DNA of 64,000 bases from the NCBI GenBank assembly GCA_050084985.1, contig JBITNC010000001.1, positions 63,984,001 to 64,048,000 of the forward strand, in the 5' to 3' direction. Origin of the DNA: Nageia nagi (Eukaryota; Pinophyta). This document shows positions 58,595-64,000 of this stretch, in pieces. The notes under the pieces are model-generated. The model saw only the letters and a program-made list of their open reading frames with translations. It searched no databases and was not told the DNA's origin. The position numbers and the translations under genes were made by a program. Position 1 is the first letter of the stretch; each line of letters starts with the position of its first letter.

Positions 58595-59333
58595 GGCCCC
58601 ACCCTTCCTCATTTGATCACACTATCATTTTCATAGCTGAGGGCATCTTAGAGCTTGGGAGACTGATTTAGAGAGGTTTAGCTGGTGATTTTGTCACTAT
58701 CACAAGGTGATATTTCTTATACAACTATGCTACACACTATGGCCCTACCAATCACACACTGGGATGGACACAGAGCTACCTTGGTAGCTAATTCTCCTAC
58801 TGGTCATTAGGTACATTGCATCTCTTACCTTTTCTTGCTATATTTTTACCTACCTTCAGATTTTAGCTACCTACATACTAGTTTTCCAAATTACCCCTAG
58901 GGTTTTCCTATTGAATACCCTAGCCCATCATTTTTTACCTTTTCATTCTATTTTTTTCAAATTTTTGGTATCATGGATGTACTATGCTCATCCGTACCAA
59001 CCTGTACCTTAAATTTTGTCAACCTTTATGCATGAAAATAGGACGCTGGTGGTCCTTTATGCCCTAATTTAGACCATGGGTGGTCCTCTTTGCTAACTAT
59101 TTTTTGCTATTTTTATCTCATATCTGATACTGACTTACTTTCTGTCACTCTTTTCTTACAAAATCATGTATACCTTATGCGACCATCCGGTAAGAGTTCC
59201 ACCTTTACCACTGCCCAATAGTGGCCACAAACTGATGAAGCTTGGAGTATACTAGAGGACTGTAGACAACTCAGCATAGTTTAATGGGCTGCCATGATTG
59301 GAAGTTATGCAGTTGGTGGTTACAACAAGAATA

Positions 59334-59699
59334 TGTTAAAACTCTTTAAACTGATGAAGCAGTTAGGAACAGACTGGACAATGTAACATTTTGTATGCAT
59401 TCTGCTTGTATGCAGTTGTGGTAGTATAGTGGAGGTGAGTAGAATAGAAAATAAGGGACTTTTTATGAACTCTGGACATGCTCCAGATGAACTCTGGATG
59501 AGCACCAGATAGCTCTAGACTAGCTCCAGATAACTTCGGATGAGCTCTAGATGAGCTCTAGACTAGCTCCAGATAGCTCTAGACTAGCTCTAGATGAGCT
59601 CTAGAAATGTTTTGAAGCTCTAGGATTGTAATCTTGCCCATAGTTAATGCAATCTATTTTTTGATGTTCCAATATTGTGTAAATTTTTGAAATCCTTCA
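59334..59699 (+). repeat. 5' LTR of the last copia (start uncertain)
   Basis: Ends in ATCCTTCA, 2 nt before the primer-binding site. It contains a short-period minisatellite (59467-59605). The second LTR lies outside the window, so the start cannot be checked. Confidence 0.6.
59467..59605 (+). repeat. 10-11-bp minisatellite of AGCTCTAGA-type units inside the LTR
   Basis: About a dozen units alternate as AGCTCCAGAT, GAGCTCTAGAT and AGCTCTAGACT. The units contain near-palindromic cores GAGCTC, AGCTCT and TCTAGA, so the array can also pair with itself. Confidence 0.8.
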
Positions 59700-59701
59700 T
59701 T

Positions 59702-59713
59702 TGGTATCAGAGC
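59702..59713 (+). promoter_or_regulatory. Primer-binding site (initiator tRNA-Met)
   Basis: TGGTATCAGAGC, perfect to the plant copia consensus, 2 nt after the LTR. Confidence 0.9.
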
Positions 59714-59806
59714 ATTGTTGGGTCTGAGCTGGGTTTGAGAAAGCCTATGGCTTATAGCAATTGCAAAAGTTGCTTGTAGTGTTTTGGTTTCTTATTTGTA
59801 GGTATA

Positions 59807-60704
59807 ATGGCCAGCAACACAAGCTCATCCATTCCCATTCCAGAGTTTGATGGCACTGACTATGGATATTGGAGCATCAAGATACAAACTTTGCTCATTG
59901 GCAAAGATTTGTGGGATGTTGTTGATGATGGCTATGTAGAGCTAGCAGATTGGAGCTCTCTTTCTATAGAAGATAAGAAAGCTATGAAGGAATGTAGGAG
60001 CAAGAACTCTCTTGCCTTTATCTCATCTCCAAGTAGCTCTTGATAGGAGCATTTTTCCAAGAATTGCAAGCTGCAAGACAACCAAAGAGGCTTGGGCTGT
60101 GTTGAAGGCAAGATTCCAAGGGAGTGATCAAGTGAAGGAGGTAAAATTGCAGATTCTAAGGATAGAATTTGAGAATTTAAAAATGAAGGAGAGTGAAAAA
60201 ACTTTAGATTATTATGTTAGAGTGAAAGAGATTGTGAACAAAATGCTAACTCTAGGAGAGACCTTGGAAAAGGCCATTGTAATAAAAAAAATTCTGAGAT
60301 CTCTTACCAAGAAGTGGCATCACATTGCTGTGATATTGATGGAGACAAAAGACGTCTCTCAAATGGAGATAGATTGTCTCATTGGCTACCTTATGTCTCA
60401 TGAAGAAATGGTTGATGATGAACCAGTCCAATCCAGTAAAGAGGAGAAAGCCTTTGCTACAAAAGAAGGTGATTCTAGCTCAAAGGAAAAGGTAGAGGTA
60501 GAGGTAGAGGCCAGCAAAGAGGGAGAGGTAGAGGTAGAGGTAGAGGCCAACAAAGAGGGAGAGGTAGAGGTAGAGGAAGAGGAGGCTCTTCCAACACAAG
60601 AGGAAGAGGTAGAAGCAATGGTGACAAGAGGAATGCTCAATGTTACTACTGCAACAAGTATGGGCATTATGAGAGGGAGTGTAGAGCAAAACAAGTGGTA
60701 AATG
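59807..60704 (+). pseudogene. Copia gag with two frameshifts
   Basis: Starts at ATG 59807 (MASNTSSSIPIPEFDG). The first frame ends at 60043, while the gag fold continues in the next frame from about 60020 (ALDRSIFPRIASCKTTKEAW, LDYYVRVKEIVNKML). This indicates a net one-base shift in the CTTGCCTTTATC stretch. A second shift near 60485-60490 (an A-run) moves the reading so that the purine repeat 60491-60610 reads as Glu-Val. In the first frame the same DNA reads as an Arg-Gly-rich tract and leads directly into the CCHC zinc knuckle CYYCNKYGHYEREC (60641-60682). That zinc knuckle is complete. The gag is therefore dead by two small shifts, both in simple sequence. Confidence 0.85.
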
Positions 60705-63700
60705 GTGATGGAAAAGTGGCAAATTTTGGAGAGGAAGAAGAGTATGGTGAAACTCTCTTTCTTTCCATGGAGGAGATAGCCAATATGGTTGAAACAAAAC
60801 AAGAAGAGACTTGGTTGTTGGACTCTGGATGTTCAAACCATATGACCGGTAAGGGGGAGCTACTTTCATCCATGGACCATTCCTACAAGTCAAGTATCAA
60901 GCTTGGCAATAATTCTGCAATTGAGGTGGCTGGTAAAGGCATGCTTGAGGTGCCTACCAAGCATGGGATGAAGAAGATGCACAATGTGTATCACACTCCA
61001 GATATGGCTCATAGTTTGGTTAGTATTGGGCAAATGTTGGAAAATAACTACAAGCTAGTCTTTGATGAGGGTAAGTGTAAAATATTTGATAAGAACCATG
61101 GGCATAAGTTAGTTTCTACTATTAAAATGTCTCCAAATCATTTATTCCCATTGAAACTTGGAAAAAAGGGGGATAATATTCTTGCAAATGTGGCTGCTAA
61201 AGATGAGTCCTGGTTATGGCATCTTAGATTTGGACATGTAAATTTCAGTAGTTTGAGACTATCTCATAAGCTAGTTCATGGTTTACCTCTTGTTGAAAAT
61301 CCAAAATCAGTTTGTGAAGGTTGTGTGTTGGGCAAGCAAACAAGGTAGAAATTTGATCATGGGAAAGCATGGAGGGCCTCATTCACACTATAGTTGGTTC
61401 ATACTGATTTATGTGGACTAATGCAAAACAAAAGTCTTGGTATGAGTTCTTATTTTATCACCTTCATTGATGATTTTAGTAGAATGAGTTGGGTCTATTT
61501 TTTGAAGCATAAAGATGAAGCATTTGAGTTTTTTAAAGAATTCAAAGAGATGGTTGAGAATGAATGTGAACATAAGATTAAATGTGTGAGGAGTGATAGA
61601 GGAGGAGAGTATTCTTCTACTAATTTTTCTGAATTTTGCAAGCAAAATGGCATCAAAAGACAGTTTACTACAGCCTATACTCCTCAACAAAATGGTGTGG
61701 CAGAGAGGAAGAATAGAACTCTCATGGAGATGGCAAGATGTTTGATGCAATCCAAAAAATTACATTACATGTATTGGGTTGAAGCGGTAAAGACAACAAA
61801 CTACATCTTGAATAGGTGTTCCACTAGTGCTGTTGATGGCAAGACCCCCTATGAGGCTTGGTATGATAAGAAGCCTACTGTCTAGCATTTCAGATTTTTG
61901 GGTGTTTGGCATATGCTCATGTGCCAAAGGAGCATAGAAAAAATTTGGATGCAAAGAGTGAACCATGTGTGTTCATTGGATACAGTGATGAGAGTAAAGC
62001 ATATAGGGTTTACAACCCCAAAACCAAGAAAATGCTTGTCTCTCAAGATGTCATTTTTGAGGAGGGGAAAGTGTATGGACAACAGCAAAAATGCATTGTA
62101 GACATTGGAGGAGGAGTGACCAGCCATGAAGATACTTCACAAGCAAAGAATGTGCAGCCCAAGAGATCAAATTCTCTTCCAAACCTCCAAGTGGTGCCTC
62201 CAAGTCCTCCATCAAGTCCATCTCAAAGCTCAAAATCCACTCCAAGCTCACCTTCAAGTGGTGGCTCTCCAAATGTGATCCAAGAAGTGATGAAGACCAA
62301 GAGAGGTAAAAGACACTTTCAAAACCATCCTCCTTCTCAAGTTTTAGATCAAAATTTCCATAAAAGATTATCAAGAAGTCAATTTCATGAAATGGAGAAG
62401 TTTGTTAAGCAATTTAGCAATATGGAACTTGATGAGGATCCAAAGGGTGAGATGGTGAACTATGCTTTGTGTGCAGTACCAAATACTAATATTTCTATTT
62501 TTGATCCATCTTGTTATGAGGAAGCTTGCACCAAAAATGTGTGGGTGAAGGCTATGCAAGAGGAGCTTCACTAAATAAACAAAAATGACACTTGGGAACT
62601 TTGTGAGTTGCCTAAAGGAAAGAGGTGTGTGGGCTCCAAGTGGGTCTACAAGACCAAGTACAATAGTGATGGTACCATGAGAGAACACAAAGCAAGATTG
62701 GTTGCTAAAGGCTTCACACAAAAACATGGTGTAGACTTTGAAGAGACTTTTGCACCAGTTGCAAGGCAAGAAATAGTAAGGTTGCTCGTTTCAATGGCTA
62801 CCCAAAACCATTGGAGTATCTACCACATGGATGTGAAGAGTGCATTCTTGAATGGTTACTTGGATGAAGAGGTTTTTGTACAGCAGCCTCAAGGTTTTCA
62901 AGTGCAAGGCAAAGAACATCATGTGTACAAGTTCAAGAAGGCCTTGTATGGTCTTAAGCAAGCTCCAAGAGCTTGGTACACTCGCATAAATGGATACTTT
63001 CAGAATTTTGGACTCATGAGGAGCAAGAATGAGCCAACACTCTACATCAAGAGAGAAGGTAATCAGACTTTGCTTGTTTCTCTTTATGTTGATGATTTGA
63101 TATATATGGGAAGTGATCCCATCTTGAATAACAAATTTAAGACTAATTTGATGAATGAGTTTGAAATGAAGGATTTGGGCCTTATGAGGTACTTTCTTGG
63201 CATGGAGGTCCACCAATGTCAAGAAGAGATTTTTGTTTGTCAAAGTAAATATGCAAGGGACATGCTTTCTAAGTATGGTATGATGAATTGTACTGCTGTT
63301 CACAATCCTGTAGCTCATGGTGAGTTGCTTTGTAAGGATGATGGTGCTCCAAAAGCAAGTGTGACATAATTTAGAAGCATAGTTGGTAGCCTTATGTTCC
63401 TTTGCAACACTAGGCCTGATATATAATTTGTTGTCTCCTTGGTATCTAGATACATGAATGATCCTTCTATTTTGCATTTAAAGGCTATAAAATGCATTTT
63501 GAGGTATGTCAAAGGTACCATTGGTTATGGTCTTCACTACTCTCATGTTGAAAAGTTTAAGCTTGTGGGTTTTAGTGACAGTGATTGGGGCAGCAATTTG
63601 GATGATAGGAAGTCCACTTCTGGGCAATGTTTCTCACTTGGTTTAGGAATGATAACATGGAGTTCTAAGAAGCAATCTACAGTTACTCTCTTTCTTGTGA

Positions 63701-64000
63701 GGCTGAGTATATAGCCCTCATCGTAGCTAGTGCACAAGCCTTATGGCTAAGGAAGCTACTTGCTGAAATTGGTTAGAAACAACATGGACCAACAATTCTT
63801 TACTATGACAACCAAAGTGCCATTTAGTTGGCACATAATCCCATCCACCACAGCAGGTCAAAGCACTTCCAACTCAAGTACCACTTCATTCGTGACATGG
63901 TGGAGAAGGACCAAATTGAGCTTCACTATTGCAACACCAAGATCAACTTGGTTGATATTTTCACAAAAGGTGTTGTCAAAGCTCAGTATGTGATGCTCAG
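60704..64000 (+). pseudogene. Copia pol: protease, integrase, RT, RNase H, with stops and shifts
   Basis: Protease has WLLDSGCSNHMTG (Asp at 60821). Integrase has WHLRFGHVN, CEGCVLGKQTR, LVHTDLCG, SDRGGEYSS and PQQNGVAERKNRT, so the DDE residues are present. RT has [28 protein letters not shown] and YVDD (63085-63096). RNase H has DSDWGSNLDDRKSTSG. Breaks are in-frame stops at 61346, 61391, 61883, 62572, 63367 and 63424, and near 63775 and 63823 in the shifted RNase H frame, plus frameshifts near 61900 and 63690. Several stops are TAG or TAA where Gln is usual in the family. It ends at the window edge inside the RNase H C-terminus (DIFTKG). Confidence 0.9.

Larger units (their letters stand above)
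56399..59330. other. Unassigned repeat-rich DNA, possibly a very long LTR
   Basis: Starts at the abrupt end of the copia RT. It contains tandem arrays (57500-58270), a strong TATA box (58586-58594), and repeated blocks around the word GACCATGAGCGGTCC and variants (about 56650, 58430, 59075). At about 58967 it has TGGTATCATGG, which matches a tRNA-Met primer-binding site only in its first 8 bases. No ORF encodes a known domain; the 147-aa minus-strand frame 58317-57874 is made of the tandem repeats. Confidence 0.5.
59334..64000 (+). mobile_element. Ty1/copia element, moderately decayed, runs off the window
   Basis: 5' LTR end at 59699, primer-binding site at 59702, gag from 59807, then protease, integrase, RT and RNase H in copia order up to the window end. 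The LTR start is not certain; TGTTAAAACTC at 59334 is a candidate. The gag start (EFDGTDYGYWSIKIQTLL) and the Arg-Gly-rich linker differ from the young copia at 32139, so this is another family. Confidence 0.9.

Noticed and set aside
60398-60893. Two long minus-strand frames opposite the copia gag
   Set aside because: Composition (Ser/Thr- and Leu-Tyr-rich repeats) is the antisense of the purine-rich Arg-Gly tract.

Overview
This window is plant nuclear DNA that is AT-rich, gene-poor and built mostly of nested retrotransposons in very different states of decay. The only host gene with intact coding sequence is the 3' part of an autophagy gene that looks like plant ATG13. Its last two visible coding exons (303-478 and 13394-13766, + strand) are joined in frame across an intron of about 12.9 kb. 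An intron of this size, full of old LINE, SINE and gypsy debris and followed by tens of kilobases of stacked LTR elements, suggests a large-genome seed plant, most likely a gymnosperm such as a conifer. That assignment is inference; no marker fixes the species.

Layout. 1-14480: ATG13 3' region. Its giant intron holds a complete tRNA-derived SINE with a perfect 13-bp target duplication (2604-2782, minus), a 5'-truncated L1-type LINE with an 18-bp target duplication (3188-5920, minus), a duplicated piece of Ty3/gypsy gag-protease (about 7861-9735, minus) and a 343-bp tandem duplication (11570-12255). 16716-18208, continuing at 26794: a dead plant-mobile-domain (PMD) gene, + strand. It is split by an 8.6-kb LTR element (18209-26793, minus) that has LTRs, primer-binding site and polypurine tract but almost no recognisable polymerase. 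28736-46509: an old Ty3/gypsy element on the minus strand (gag, zinc knuckle, protease, RT, RNase H and integrase all visible but broken) with one identifiable LTR at 45654-46509. 32139-37157: a very young Ty1/copia element, + strand, inserted inside the gypsy integrase core. It has 478-bp LTRs differing at two positions, a perfect TTATG target duplication and one frameshift in the RT. 46510-49165: an ancient relative of that copia, cut by the gypsy LTR. 51253-51360: a probable relic of one PPR motif. 51914-53760: a second decayed LINE. 53936-56398: the 3' half of a copia element (minus) that shares its LTR and 3' non-coding region with the 8.6-kb element. 56399-59330: unassigned repeat-rich DNA with tandem arrays and a strong TATA box, perhaps a very long LTR. 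About 59334-64000: another copia (+), moderately decayed, running off the window.

The elements give a relative order. The old copia was hit by the gypsy, whose integrase was later hit by the young copia. The PMD gene was hit by the 8.6-kb element. Many nonsense codons in the dead coding regions are TAG or TAA where CAG or CAA would fit, as expected of methylated DNA losing C to T. I found no rRNA, tRNA gene, CRISPR array or intact host gene beyond the ATG13 exons.
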